Shown here piece after piece: positions 1 to 11,645 of a DNA stretch of 64,000 bases; positions within the stretch are counted from its first letter, which is position 1, and each line of letters opens with the position of its first letter. This DNA comes from Gyrodactylus bullatarudis (taxonomy: Eukaryota; Platyhelminthes; Monogenea; Gyrodactylidea; Gyrodactylidae): contig SSNU01000039.1 in the NCBI GenBank assembly GCA_012064415.1, positions 252,108 through 316,107 on the forward strand, given 5' to 3'. Made by a program: the position numbers and the translations under genes. The notes beneath the pieces are model-generated. The model saw only the letters and a list, made by a program, of their open reading frames with translations, did not search any database and was not told where the DNA came from.

Positions 1-1256
1 AACATCTGGATTCACCTCTGGTTCATTCTCATACACTCCTCCAGCTTCTGATCCATCTGTGAGGTTGATTTTTTTACGTTCACCCTGATTATTGCTTGAT
101 GCTTTTCCAGATTCAATATTCTGCCAGATTGTACGACGGGCACGTATGGCTTCTGCTTCAAACTCCTCTATTGCATTGATGGCTTTTTTAATGTCTTCTT
201 GTTGTTCCTATATTGTGAGAAATACACTATTTATATAATACAATGAGTTTTAAATCTCAGATTTTTACTCTTTCTTGTAATATTTAAAGCTAATTTACCT
301 TGATATGCTTCGAAATTTTCAGATTTAAGGATGCCTAATTTTACCATTTGAAGAAAAATATGGTCACTTTGCAACTTTGAATTTCGATTTCTGTCGAAAA
401 GAATACGGCTTTCTTGCTTAATTTTGAAAAACTACTTAAAAATCAATGGAATTTTGGCGCCAAAACGAGATTTGAAAAATGACTATATTTTTCTTCAGTT
501 TTATTTCTTCAAATGTTGAAAGTAGGCAATAAATCTTTTGCATATTCGAATTCTCTATTAAATTCATATCAACCAACTTTAGAACCCCCCCCCCCATTCC
601 AAAAAGAAATTTGAAACGTGTTCTATCGATCATGATTGAACGGATTCATGAATCTCTGAAAAAATTGAAATAAAGGAATTATATATTTTAGAAATTATTG
701 AATTTTTGGCATTCTTAATATTGATCCCAATATGAGATTAGTTAGAAATAAATTCAATTAGGATTGATAAAAAGTTTCCTTCTCAGACAAGTAGAACAAA
801 AGGGTATCCTATAAATCGGACAAATCTTTTTCAAGATCCCATCAGAAGAAAAACTCACACCAGACTCCAACTGTTTGAATTTAGCCTTCAAGTTCTTTGT
901 GTACTCGGCCAGAGCTCTAATATCATCTGGTCTGTCATCGTCAGCGCTAACGACACCTGGGGCTCTTGCCTGGGGCTCACTCTCGAGAATGCCGCATGAG
1001 ACACCGTTTCTTGGTGGAGTTATTTGTCGGATTCCACGTTCCTTGTCGTCCTTTGGTGCGTTCACCTTTTCAACATCTTCCATCAGCTTATTTTTGACTG
1101 ATGCCAATCCAGCATACTTAACTTTGGCTGGTCTCTTTGCTTTGCTGGGCTTTTCATTAATTTGATTATTCTCAAATTTATTTCGAATATTTGATGCCTT
1201 TGTAGTTACTACTGGTTTTGACCCAGTGTCACTGGTACCATTCGAAACAGGCTCTA
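1..1256 (-). CDS. Coding exons of a charged, possibly actin-associated protein (partial, runs off left edge)
   Basis: Two minus-strand exons are visible: 1256-859 (398 nt, acceptor CTAG, donor GTGAGT) and 207 to beyond position 1 (acceptor ATAG). They join in phase 0. The protein is hydrophilic and repeats short basic/aromatic pieces such as NIRNKFE, SVKNKL, NLKAKFKQLE and ARRTIWQNIE. These recall the spaced motifs of LIM/actin-binding proteins of the EPLIN/LIMA1 or Xin kind, but I do not recognise an orthologue. The 1256 acceptor needs one base from the previous exon (phase 1). The 16-nt micro-exon at 2102-2087 ends in exactly that phase, so these exons may be an alternative continuation of the LIM gene just upstream. 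An independent gene whose first exon I missed is also possible. Real coding is likely; identity is weak. Confidence 0.6.
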
Positions 1257-1410
1257 CTAGTGTGAATAATTAATTTTTTTTATTATTCTCAAATTATTTA
1301 TAATTCTCAAATTATTTATAACAATCCAAACAACATGCAATCAAGACTCAACCATGCAAAAAAACGTTTAGAATAAAAAACATTTATTTCAGTAAATACA
1401 CTAAGCTGTT

Positions 1411-2102
1411 CTAATCAATTGCCTTTGGCATTGAAATTTCTGAGGGGACATGTTTCTCACAGAACCATTTCACTCTATAACGAATAGCTGTCTTTTTTCT
1501 ACAAAAAAATATTCAATTACTCGACTTCTTACATCAAATTCTTTTGGCAAACAGAACAATTAAAACAGGTTTTGTGGAAACGATCTTCCTGGTAGGTCAG
1601 AATTTCTTCCTCGCCCTCATTTACGTCTTGTTGGCATTTCTGGCACTTCTTGAATTTTCATTTTTCAATAGAACAATATAGTGAAAATACTAGACTTTGT
1701 GACGTTTAAAACATTATTACTCAAAGCTTTACTTAGTAGGGATAGTTTCTTAATGAGAATCATTGAGTCTATTCAAAGCATAGGGATTCCTGATTGTTTG
1801 CAAGAAAACTATCCCTAATACTTTGAGAAAAAAACGTTAAAAATCACGAAGCCTGTGATTACAAACACGAAATTACAAATTGGTGCATAAAAAAGTTTTT
1901 ATAAAAACAAACCAAAATAATTACAGCTTTTTTGATCGGAAATACTTACAGGTAATTCGCTAGTATTCTCCTTGTTCTCTTAAAGCAATTTAGGAAAAAA
2001 AGAGAATAAATAAAACATGCTATCAAACAATTACAAATCAAGCAACAGAAATAAATAGGTATTTTTTTAATCTCGAAAGTACTCACCAACAACTTCTGGA
2101 CT
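1411..2102 (-). CDS. LIM-domain protein, 3' exons including two micro-exons (5' part not found)
   Basis: Exons on the minus strand: 2102-2087 (16 nt), 1978-1950 (29 nt), 1648-1533 (116 nt) and 1498-1411 (88 nt, TAG stop). Phases run 0-1-0-2 and close. The two larger exons encode a LIM zinc-binding fold: CQKC, then a spacer ending HKTCFNCSVC (first zinc finger), then a shorter second half ending WFCEKHV, where the second finger's CxxC pair is less clear. The protein ends a few residues after LIM (MPKAID). An AATAAA lies about 25 bp past the stop. LIM domains mediate protein binding, often at actin or adhesion sites. The second finger looks shortened, so it may not bind zinc normally. The exons upstream of 2102 were not located; an N-terminal part beyond the 355-residue ORF is possible. 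Confidence 0.6.
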
Positions 2103-2168
2103 CTTAAAATTTGTGGTTGAAAAGAAAAAATTAAACATTTTTTCACAAAATCAAAAATAATTGTTCGT

Positions 2169-3236
2169 TTAATTCCGTTTAAAGGAGTTAGATGGTGCTA
2201 AAGCCCGATAACTGGGCCTTCTCTGTAAACCTCTTCTAATATCGTTAATGGCTAAGGGTAATGGATTAGATAATTGGGAGTGTATTGGCGTCATAGGGGT
2301 GGTGGGGGATGTGAAATAACAGTTATTTACCATTTTACTATTATCGTTACCAGTGGAACAGTCTAAAAATTCAATTTGAATATCAATATATTCGTTGAGA
2401 TCAACAGTCTTTTCATTATAAATGTTTATTTTTGAAATATTTCTCGGATCACGATTGCGATAATCGTCAACCTGACGAAATATCCGTGTAGTTCGTAAAT
2501 TCTTACCCCGCGGAACCAGAGAGGGAGCCCCGACCAGATCAGAACACAACGATTCGTTCATACGTGTTGTGGAGTCCTCATAAATATTCGAGGGATTAAC
2601 CTGACAATAGGGCGGTGCCTTCAAAGCCTTCACTGGCTTTGGTATTCGATTTGTTGTAGGCTTCGTGGTCTTTATGGAAAAGGGTTTCCTCGTTATGTAG
2701 TTCTTCTTCAAATTGACCTGAGCCTTTTCTATAATGGCCTTACTCGCGGGTATTCTACGCTCAGATAATTTGGGTAGGGTATCACTCCTTGTCAAAAGGT
2801 TCGGATGGCTCTTTGAGTTAATTGTGTTTAGCCAGGAATTCGGATTTGCCGACAATGGTATACACGCCGTGATTGGGGCCAGAGTTTGAGTTTGCTTCGT
2901 TTTCCCTTCGCAGTTGGGACATGACGATAAACTACCGACCGACATGGACACCTGTAATCCTTTAGAAGTCTCATTCTGCATAGCCGGCATTGTCTGAGCT
3001 GACTTTTCACGTAAGGGAATAAAACTTTTTTGTCTTGTTATATTTGTAACTGGTAAGCTAATTATTGACTTTTCTTCAATTGCCCATGGGGGTACAACAC
3101 TTTCAAATGACTTGTGGAACATTCTACGATTTTGCAGGACTGGCGGTGCATCCAACAGGCAACTACGATCCTGTGATCTGGCCATATTCACACCACATCC
3201 AATATAGCAATGGGAACTTTGATCGTAACAAGGCAT
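2169..3236 (-). CDS. Unrecognised 355-residue basic, Ser/Pro-rich protein
   Basis: One open frame of 355 codons from the ATG at 3236-3234 to TAA. A reading further upstream would need a non-ATG start, so I chose the ATG. No known domain is seen. The N-terminus is cysteine-rich (CYDQSSHCYIGCG), residues near 105 hold a CPNC pair, the middle is rich in Lys, Pro and Thr, and the C-terminus is RRPSYRALAPSNSFKRN. The composition looks intrinsically disordered. No transmembrane segment is visible. Length, codon choice and lack of stops argue for a real exon rather than chance in DNA this AT-rich. It could be a single-exon gene or the last exon of a larger one. It lies on the same strand as the LIM exons and only about 70 bp upstream of the 16-nt micro-exon, so a link between them cannot be excluded. 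Confidence 0.55.
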   Translation of the reverse strand: MPCYDQSSHCYIGCGVNMARSQDRSCLLDAPPVLQNRRMFHKSFESVVPPWAIEEKSIISLPVTNITRQKSFIPLREKSAQTMPAMQNETSKGLQVSMSVGSLSSCPNCEGKTKQTQTLAPITACIPLSANPNSWLNTINSKSHPNLLTRSDTLPKLSERRIPASKAIIEKAQVNLKKNYITRKPFSIKTTKPTTNRIPKPVKALKAPPYCQVNPSNIYEDSTTRMNESLCSDLVGAPSLVPRGKNLRTTRIFRQVDDYRNRDPRNISKINIYNEKTVDLNEYIDIQIEFLDCSTGNDNSKMVNNCYFTSPTTPMTPIHSQLSNPLPLAINDIRRGLQRRPSYRALAPSNSFKRN

Positions 3237-4908
3237 ATCTACCCTTTCCTTAAAACACTTTTTTCCACACAAGCCTTAGCTACGCCCAACAATTTATGTT
3301 TGTATACGTGTGGGGATTAATCTTTTCAAATTGATTTTCCTGAGTTAATTAATAGTCAATCAATTCAGTGACTATAGCTATGCGACAAACTTCTGGACTA
3401 TTGATTAAATGCAATAAGTAATGCTAGCTTTTATGAAGCAAGAGTTTTGCGCATTATTTGACCTCCGTTTTCACCCTGTAACCTCACCTGGTCTGTCTGT
3501 CTCTCTCTCTCTCTCTGATCAGAATTTCTAAAAGACAGCTGATTTCTCGATGATCAACTCTTACCTCGAATTTACCCCCTCATGTATTTTTGATAAATGG
3601 GGAACATCAAAACAAACACCCTTGTAATTTTTAGTACGTTCTAATTATTAAGCTAGTTGACGGAAAGTCAGAAGTAGAAAAAGTTTTCAGATTCTATAAT
3701 GAAATGAGCCAATAAGTTTTGCAAATTAGAAAAAAAATTTAACCTGACAAAAAATTTCCCCTTTTTTAACTCGAACACAAAGATTTTATCAATTTCGAAG
3801 ATTTGAGGCAGTTGAATAATGAAATTTGGGATCAACATTTGACCAAGATTTCTAATTTGGCCAAATTTTGAATAATTTTCCCTTTCAATACAATCAAAAA
3901 TTCAATCAGTTCGATTACCTACAATGATGACGAACTTCTGGGATCTTCTGCAGATGAAGGAAAAAATTTCCACGTGAAAAACATTACGAAATGTTTTGAT
4001 AAAAGTGAAAATCTGTTGACCAAAGGATAACGATATATTTTTCAATTAAGCGTCAAGAAGATGAATAGCTTACGATATCAGAGTTATGATGACACCTCTT
4101 GTGATAAATAAAACAAATTTCAACCACTAAGGCTATGTTATAAAATGCAAACTATAAAATTCATTCCAAAATACTCACTGTCATTTAGAGGGACGTTCTA
4201 AATCCACTTTTCAAATAACTGAACTGATGATCAAACTAATAGGAATGATGTTATATATATTACTAAGGTGAAATTCACTTTCTCCCATCATCATGAAGTA
4301 TCTGTAAGACGAGGGGGGTAGGGGTGGGGATAATACTATCACATCCACTCTATTCATCTATCGATTGAAAAATCAATAAAAGTGTAATTTTCTTCTATTA
4401 AGGCATACACACAAACCCATAATGGAACACTTTTCCTTTCTTCTCGACCAATCAGAATGTATCATTCATTGGTAGCCCACCCCCAACCTCTTGTGTGATG
4501 AGGTTAACCAATCACAATCGAATGTAAACACACACATAGATCAGGTTCACCTTCTATATATGTCTGCATTGAATGAAAATAATAATCTTACGAGAAACTG
4601 TTATATTACTTTATTTATCTGCATACAAGAATCTATATACTATTTGTGAAAAGTATATTTTATCTTCTTCCTGATAAATATCCCTCATATAACTAGTGGT
4701 TGTGCATCATAAAAGGTTACTAAACAATCCCATGCACACACAGATTGTTTGAATGATGAAGGTTTTGGGTTATCGATCCATGCAAAACGAGAGAGAATTT
4801 GATTTTATGATACTGTCAAGAATTATTATTCTTAAATTTGTACGATGATATTTACAAAACTACTTATAAGTACACACACGGTTTTATATTAATAACTCTA
4901 TGGTTTGA
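3237..4908. other. Intergenic region between two divergent genes
   Basis: No convincing exon was found. It holds a short (GTCT)/(CT)n microsatellite at about 3491-3516 and a decayed foldback-type repeat from about 3648 (AGTTGACGGAAAGTCAGAAG), which resembles the element in the fibronectin gene's intron. Both flanking genes must have their promoters here. Confidence 0.5.
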
Positions 4909-6903
4909 ATGAATACTATAATAGTATTACTATTTCATTCATTTAAAATGTTTAATCAATGTCTGATTTCTCTTCTCATATGTACTCGGATTTCGTTTAG
5001 CTTGAGATTCTGGGAGAGCTTTGATCAGAAAAGTAGAACTGACGATGCTTACATCCTTCCTTTGTCATTGGGGGAAAAGATTCGTACTCAATGGTCCAAT
5101 TGGCAGGATGCTAAAAGTTCCTGTTTATCCTCATGTGTTCGACATCAAATCCGTTACTGCATGAAAATCAATGTTGACGAGAAAGTCAACCAAAATTGCC
5201 AATCAAGCATACCCCAGAGGCAATTCTATGAAGATGGAAAGTTACAAGAGCCTTCATTGAATGCCTACGGTAAAAGAATGGATGATCCTTGCTACTTTCC
5301 GGCAATATACGAAAATGGCTCCATTTCCATTGGTCTTAGTGGTGAGAAGTTATGCAGGTAGGTTCGATTAAATCGACAAAAGAACTATCAAGTAGGTATA
5401 TTAAAATTGTGATAAAAAGTAACACCATTTACTTTGCCATTTGCGTTTCTTGAAAAGTTGCTTGTTTCTGTAAATATACGATTCCTTACTCTTCTAGTTG
5501 ATAAGAAATGAATTCCCTCATGAGGTTACTGTCTGAGTGACCATCTCGATTCGGAATCGATAAAAAGCCATCAATTAGTTTTTCAAACTTTATTTTTACA
5601 AAAAATCTCGATTTTTTCATCAAGAACTCGAATATGTTGAAAGACTTTTTGGTATCCTACTCATGTTGCCCCCTTTAACGATTTGAAGAAAAAATTTCAC
5701 GAAAAAAACCTATTTTTATGAAGAATGTAGTCATTTTTCAAATATCGATTTGGTGACAAAATATTTTTTTCGAATTTTGAACTGAAAATTTTTATTGATT
5801 TGTAAGTGGGGATGTTGTTAAACAAAGGATTAAAATTGAACAAGAAAGCTGAAAATCACAGTCGAATTTTCTACAGTCCCGTCATTGTCGAGCGATTTTG
5901 AATTATCGAAAAAAAAATGTGGAAACAAGATATTTTAAATTCCGAATTGGCGCGTTTCCATTTTTCAGCGGAAATTTTTCGTTAATCTCAAGGTGTAATA
6001 GGGATTAAACGATAGTTTTTTCAAAAATAGACAAGAAAACCAAAAATGGTCGTAGAGATTTCCTTCCTCTTTGTGAAAAAATCTACAGCCCATTTTCAGA
6101 CAATTTTCTCTACTTAACAAATAATAATTTAGAAATATCGTTTAATCCCTTTACACCTTGAGATCAACAAAAATTTTGAAGTTATAAAAACGAAGAAATG
6201 ATGCCAACTCCAAACAAAAGTGTCACCTAAGTTTTAGAAAACAATATTTATTGGTAAAAGTGGGCTCCTAATCTGGTGTTCATAAAAGAGTTCTTGGTTT
6301 AAAAACAATTGTGATTTCTACTAGGCATCTTGACGGTCGAACCGGAACTGCAGAACAGCCCCTTGGGCGAATGGAGATGAGTCTAAGATTATGCGATGAA
6401 TGGCACGAGTATCAGGATACTGGACACAACTACATCATTTCCACAATTATTGGAAAGTATTCAATTAATGGAGTTCTCGGACGTTTATGCTATAATAATC
6501 AATTTGATATTAGCCAGAATAGACAGTTAGAGGCATGCTCAATCTTTTACACTTACCGGCCTCATTTCGACGAATCAATCTATGGCCAGTAAGTTTTGGA
6601 AAAGGATTCAGGTTTTAAGAGCCAATCTTAAATCTTTATTGTAGGTTGACAAATATGGCCTTTTCCGAGAAGGCCTGTCAGACAGCCTGTGCCATCCACT
6701 ATCACTGCGAAGGTGTCCAATTTGAATTTAAAAAGTTTTGTCTACTCTTCAGTCGAGTTGAGATTAAAAATCTGTATTCAAAGGAAAAATCCAAAGTTTT
6801 TATTAAGCCATCAGTTTGCCGGTTGAGGCAGAGGAGTCTAGATTCAAACAGTTATGCTCACAAAAAGGCTGTCGGCTTACTAGTAAGTAGCTCTTTATTA
6901 TGA
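4909..6903 (+). CDS. Secreted cysteine-rich protein with TSP1-like and PAN/apple-like modules
   Basis: Three exons: 4909-5357, 6325-6588 and 6645 onward; phases 2 and 2 close. The N-terminus has a hydrophobic signal-like stretch (best from the second Met, residue 14, MFNQCLISLLICTR). Residues 60-84 look like a thrombospondin type-1 repeat: QWSNWQ, then C72, C76 and C84 within SSCVRHQIRYC. The third exon encodes a cysteine pattern (EKACQTACAIHYHCEGVQFE, later FCLLFS) typical of PAN/apple modules. Secretion and extracellular binding are inferred. The 3' end is uncertain: reading on stops at TGA 6901-6903, but a good GTAAGT donor at 6883 could join a 15-nt terminal exon at 7421-7435 (acceptor AACAG, then a TAA). 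The first intron (967 bp) holds repeat DNA. No full-length family match is recognised. Confidence 0.7.
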
Positions 6904-9560
6904 AATTAATGAAATAGATTTTAATGTAACTATTTTTAATTATTCCAAAATTTTGCTCAGAATTTCGCTATCTTACAAGGTTTGTGTATAAGTCAAGTAA
7001 ATTAAAATATCGAAAAACGCCTCTTAAACTTTTGATATTTAGAAAAAGATTTAAAACATTTTAGAGTAATAAATTTTATACCATCTGAAAGTGAAACTTC
7101 GGCACAAAAATTCGGTTTTCTTAAAAACGAAAATAAAAATTCCAAATTTTATCCGAGGAAATTTATTCCTCTAGCATAATTATTACAATTTTATAAAGTT
7201 GAAAGTTCGAGGGTGATCTAGGATCCTGCAGAATTCTTATTTTCAGAATGGTTCTTATAAATTTAAATTTTGCGCCAAAATATTTTAACTTAATTTAAAA
7301 AGTGAAATAACTGCATTTAATGTTTTTATAGATAAAGTTTCTTATAGATTACTATCAATTTTGTCTTAATTTTCACAATATATTAATCATAGAAAGCAAT
7401 TTTGTCATTATCTATAACAGGCTGGAGTGAATTAACCAGATGCAGCTTTTTCATAGAAATATTCAATTTTCTTTTGTTTAAGTTTAATATGAATTTCGCC
7501 AAGATTTATTTTGGTTCTGATTCTAAAGGATCCTAGGGTGATCAAAAGAGGTTTTTCAAGGTGAGGATTAGACAAGAAAAGCAATTCAACTGAATCTGAT
7601 CTTATGCTTAACCTTAGTATCGTTTGGGAGCTGAAATTCGGTTTTTTGATCATTTTCACTACTTGAAAATCAATGAAAATTCGATGATTCAAAATCTCAC
7701 GAAAATGGGGTAACTGTCGGTAACTTGACGGTGCTAGTCAGCTTTCTTGTCTAATCTTGATCCTCTTTTGATCAGCCTTTCACTTTCAAATCAATAAAAA
7801 TTTTCGGTTCAAAATTCGAAAAAATGGGATTTCGGCACCAAATTGAAATTTGAAAAATGACCATATTTTTCACAAAAATAATTATTTTCAGATTTTTTTT
7901 CCTTCGCCTGGTGAAAGTGGGCAACATGAGTAGGATTCTAAAAAATCTTTAAAAAATTCAAATTCTTGATGAAAACATCGAGATTTCTGTAAAAATTATA
8001 GATTCCCAACTCCGTATCAACCACCTATTCTTACAAAGGTTAAAATATTAAATTATATTTGCTAACAGAACTAAATTTATTTTCCATTAAACGTTGACTA
8101 CAATAATAATTATCACTTGGATTGTACAAATTTCAAATAATTATAAATATTTCTTACATATATTGGTAACAGGGAGGAGCCAATTGTAAAACTATTAAAA
8201 TTTAGACCATCTCTTTCAAATTCGTTAAACCTGTATTTATATGGCATGTATCACACTAATGAGTATGCCCGAAATAGAGATTTTTATTTGTGAAACAATC
8301 TGGCATCTTCTTACTTTGCTCAAATTTCTATGTCATCGGTAGCTCAAAACAAATCTCGAAGAGCACTTAACTCAGTTAAATTATATTTGTTTCAAAAAAC
8401 TAATTCGTGATAAAGTACTTAGGCGTATGAAAATCGAGAAGAACCTTAGCAGTCTAATTATTCAGGAAATATTTGTAATTTTATCTGAAAAAGTATTCAA
8501 TAAATATTGAATGATATTATACTATACGAAATAGCACGAAATATTCCAGATTTAATATGATACAAGCTCTTAGATGATAATTTCTCTACGAGACTTGGCC
8601 AGATCTCTGTATAGTTCCCATTCAAAAGAAGGATGTAACTAGAAATTAGGATGGGACGTGTTAGCAGAGGTCTTTTGACTTGTTCTCTGTATTCATTTCG
8701 CATGTACGTTCAACGATTTTTTTCTTTTAGCATATCTACCAAGATTTTTAACTGGAATATCGGAGTTCAGAATTAGAAGGAAAATAGCTCAAGAAATCAT
8801 TTTGATCAATTATCATTAATTATGCGAAAATATATATTTAAATCAATGAAATTTGACTTGATTGAATCTTGAATGGGCGTAGGTGCCAAAAGTTATAAAG
8901 CGGTTCATATCGGATTCAGTGAAAAATTAAACTTAAAAGTCAACTAGACGTCTTCAAACGCTTTCTTCAGGGAAAACAAATATTAAACTCAAGTTTTAAT
9001 AAAATTTAAATTATAATGAACATTCAAAAATTCAAGAGTACAACTTTTTTTCTAGACAATACCAGAAATTTGATCGTATCAACTATCTCGCTCGATCTTT
9101 TACGGCATGAAAGATAAACAATTAATATCAAAAAAACAGGACTATGGTGATGGCATCAAACGGTTGCCATAAAACGTTGGAACTAACGACTAAACTCATC
9201 AGAGAACTACTTAGTTTTATGAAAAATATCAATACATTATTATTTTATACGAAAAATCTGTTCAGATAATTTCGTCTAAAAACCTCTTCCTATTATTTTA
9301 TGAAATCACGATGCTACTTGTATAAGGTATGAGGGTTATAATTATGGATAAAATATGGGTGTATGACCTTTCATACTTGAGGCACTGTATTAAATCCCAT
9401 AACCTTATATTTGGCAACCTTATATTTATTTCTCATCCCTATGAACGAAAAATAGATTTAAATTAAAACAACCTATAAACCAACAAGAGTTAATGTAACA
9501 AAATGATAGTAACTGAAGACGAAAATCAGAAAGATATGGCTGTTTATTTATCCAAATCGA
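6904..9560. other. Repeat-rich intergenic region
   Basis: No gene was found. Positions about 7010-7165 are a degraded direct copy of the sequence at 63735-63985 (shared TTTTATCCGAG and AAAAATTCGGTTTTCT). Positions about 7635-8030 carry one arm of the common foldback family, ending near TAGATTCCCAACTCCGTATC. The rest is AT-rich single-copy-looking DNA. Confidence 0.5.
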
Positions 9561-10349
9561 TTAGCAAAGAGCGGAGCCCTGCAAGAGGAGACACAGGTTA
9601 TGGGGCTGTCTATGGGGGAGATGTGTAAACTTACGTCGCAGAGATATCCGAACTCATTCATCTTCTTTGACATTTTACTGACAATCAGGCTACACTAGAA
9701 AACCATCAAGGTTACTCTATTCGGCAACTTACGTCTTCTGGGTTGATCAGTTTCATGTTTGAGCAGATCTGGACGGCTTGGGCGGCGAGAAGATCGAGGA
9801 GACCCATGTCAGCAACTGCCTTGATTGGGGCCTCGATGACTTTGCAGACACTGCAGCCGGATTTGTTGTGGAAAACTTGAAATAATTATTAGTTTTATGT
9901 TATAATTCTTTAGATGTTGATGATAAACTCAGAAGAAAACAGATGAATGACTCACTTTCCAAGTTGAAATCTCCTTTGCACATGTCGATACTCTAACGAT
10001 CCTGTGAGAAGTAATCGATAACTTACCTCGCAGAAGAATTCAATGTATTCGTCTGAGATTCCTGTGGCGTAGTTGTAGAAGAAGGGGTAAGTCTCCTTGA
10101 GTTTCTAGGCAAGATCATCAGAATATTCTCAGCTTACATTCAATGAAGTTGGCTTCTCCATGTCGAAGTAAGTGAGACCTCTGTTGAAGTATTCGGCGGT
10201 CGACATGATGTTGTGGGCAAACTTTTTGCCGTACTCTTTGCAGATTCTGCAGCTCTGACTGTCATCAGCAGAGATGACGGACACCAAGAGCACTAGAAGA
10301 ACATCAGACTCATCGAGGACTTACGAGCGGTGATAACGAAGAACTTCAT
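9561..10349 (-). CDS. Saposin-like (SapB) secreted protein, 171 residues
   Basis: Seven exons, minus strand: 10349-10325, 10292-10138, 10104-10027, 9992-9956, 9875-9733, 9694-9635 and 9578-9561. Introns are 32, 33, 34, 80, 38 and 56 bp; all phases close. The protein starts with a signal peptide (MKFFVITALLLVSVISA). A first half begins CRICKEYGKKF and a second carries CSVCKVIEAPIKAVADMG, then QIC, EDC and YLCD. This is the CxxC...C...C...C spacing of saposin B domains, small helical disulfide-bonded folds that bind or disturb lipids and membranes. The first half is less regular and may be a partial domain. G+C is clearly higher in the exons than around them, as expected for a strongly expressed gene. 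AATAAA lies about 13 bp past the stop. A digestive or secretory role is inference. Confidence 0.8.
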
Positions 10350-10385
10350 GACTTTCCTTTTTTCAGAGTTACTCTCCCTCCTCAA

Positions 10386-10393
10386 TATTTATA
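10386..10393 (-). promoter_or_regulatory. TATA box of the saposin-like gene
   Basis: The minus-strand sequence TATAAATA lies 37 bp upstream of the start codon. Transcription would begin near 10360, leaving a 5' leader of only about 10 nt. Few other genes here show so clear a TATA box. Confidence 0.5.
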
Positions 10394-10551
10394 AGAAAAT
10401 TCATAGTGTTTGTTTTCCATTGCGATCATTCAAGGAATCTTTTACATGACGCTATTGACACAATCCACGTATTATTAGACTAAATGAATTGTTTATTTGG
10501 CTAAGAAACTCGTTGATTGGGAAAGAATTCAAACTTCACCACAGAAAGACG

Positions 10552-10557
10552 NNNNNN
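10552..10557. other. Assembly gap (six N)
   Basis: Six undefined bases. An open frame running across them is meaningless because the true gap size is unknown. Confidence 0.95.
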
Positions 10558-10986
10558 GAGTTTCAGTGAGTATTTCTGTTGATTCTTATGGGATTCGCTT
10601 TTGGTTTTATGCTCAAATCGTATATCTATATGTGTCCAATCTAAGTTTCAAAGAGTTTCTCCTGTCCTTTCTTCCTTCAAAAACAATCTCACTTTTTGTA
10701 ATTGACATAATTTTACCAAATACATTTTCTCGTATATACTCACCAATTTGTTGTCTTTTCCTCTCCAATGAGGATCAGGGGTTTTAAAATGTGCTGAAGA
10801 TGGATTTGGCACTCATTTTCCCCTGAAAACAGTGAATTTTCCCATTTTCAAAAAAACTCACTTATTTTCCTATCTAAATGTATAGAAATCACTTGCTGCA
10901 TTCTGATTGGTCGAGATAAATAATACTTAATTAGGGGGGGGGGTTTATTACTAATTACTCGTGTTCCAATAAAAATAATTTTTCTG

Positions 10987-11645
10987 TAATATGAAGATGG
11001 AAAATGATGATTTTTACAAAATTCTTATTTTTTTCATCAAGCAATCGAATTTGATCAAGATTTTTTAGAATCTAGATCATGAGGCCCTCTTTCACGAAAC
11101 GGAGGAGAAAATTTAGAAAAATTCAATTTTTAAGGAAAATTTGAAATCTTGAAGTAGCGGCAAATTCTCATTTTTATTGAAGTTTGAATTGAAAATTTTT
11201 ACTGATTCCAATGTGAGAGAGTGATCAAAAGTTGATTTTCAGGATCACAATTAGTCAAAGAAGTTAAATATGCTGAATCTGGTTTGTCATTTTCCCTACT
11301 TGAAAGTCTATGAAAATTGATATTTCAAGATCCCAGAAAAATGACGAATTTATCAAAATTTTTATTGTGATCATTGGTTTTTTTGTCTTATTGTGATCCT
11401 AAAAATCAACTTTTGATCACTCTCTCACATTGAAATCAACAAAAAATTTAAACGAAAAGTTCAAAAATTTGGCGCTACTTCAAGATTTCAAATTTGCCAT
11501 ATTTTACTTAAATATTGATTTTTTTTCCTTATCGTGAAAGAGGGCCTCATGATCTAGATTCTAAAAAATCTTGATCAAATTCGATTCCTTGCTGAAAAGA
11601 ATAAGAATTTTGTAAAATTCATAAATTCCCATTTTCATATTAACT
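10987..11645. repeat. Foldback element, family A (complete copy)
   Basis: Long inverted repeat. The left arm starts TAATATGAAGATGG and includes ATCTAGATCATGAGGCC; the right arm near 11540-11645 is its reverse complement, ending CATATTAACTAGCTT. A shorter inner inverted pair (AGGATCACAATTAG / TGTGATCCTAAAAATC) sits inside. No coding capacity. Other full or near-full copies are at 19691, 22191, 29990 and 38970. Confidence 0.8.

Noticed and set aside
585..595. Run of 11 C (and 10 G at 10934-10943)
   Set aside because: Homopolymers next to decayed repeats, prone to sequencing error; no function suggested.
10497..10787. Plus-strand open frame across the N gap
   Set aside because: It includes undefined bases and has no domain; the frame is arbitrary.
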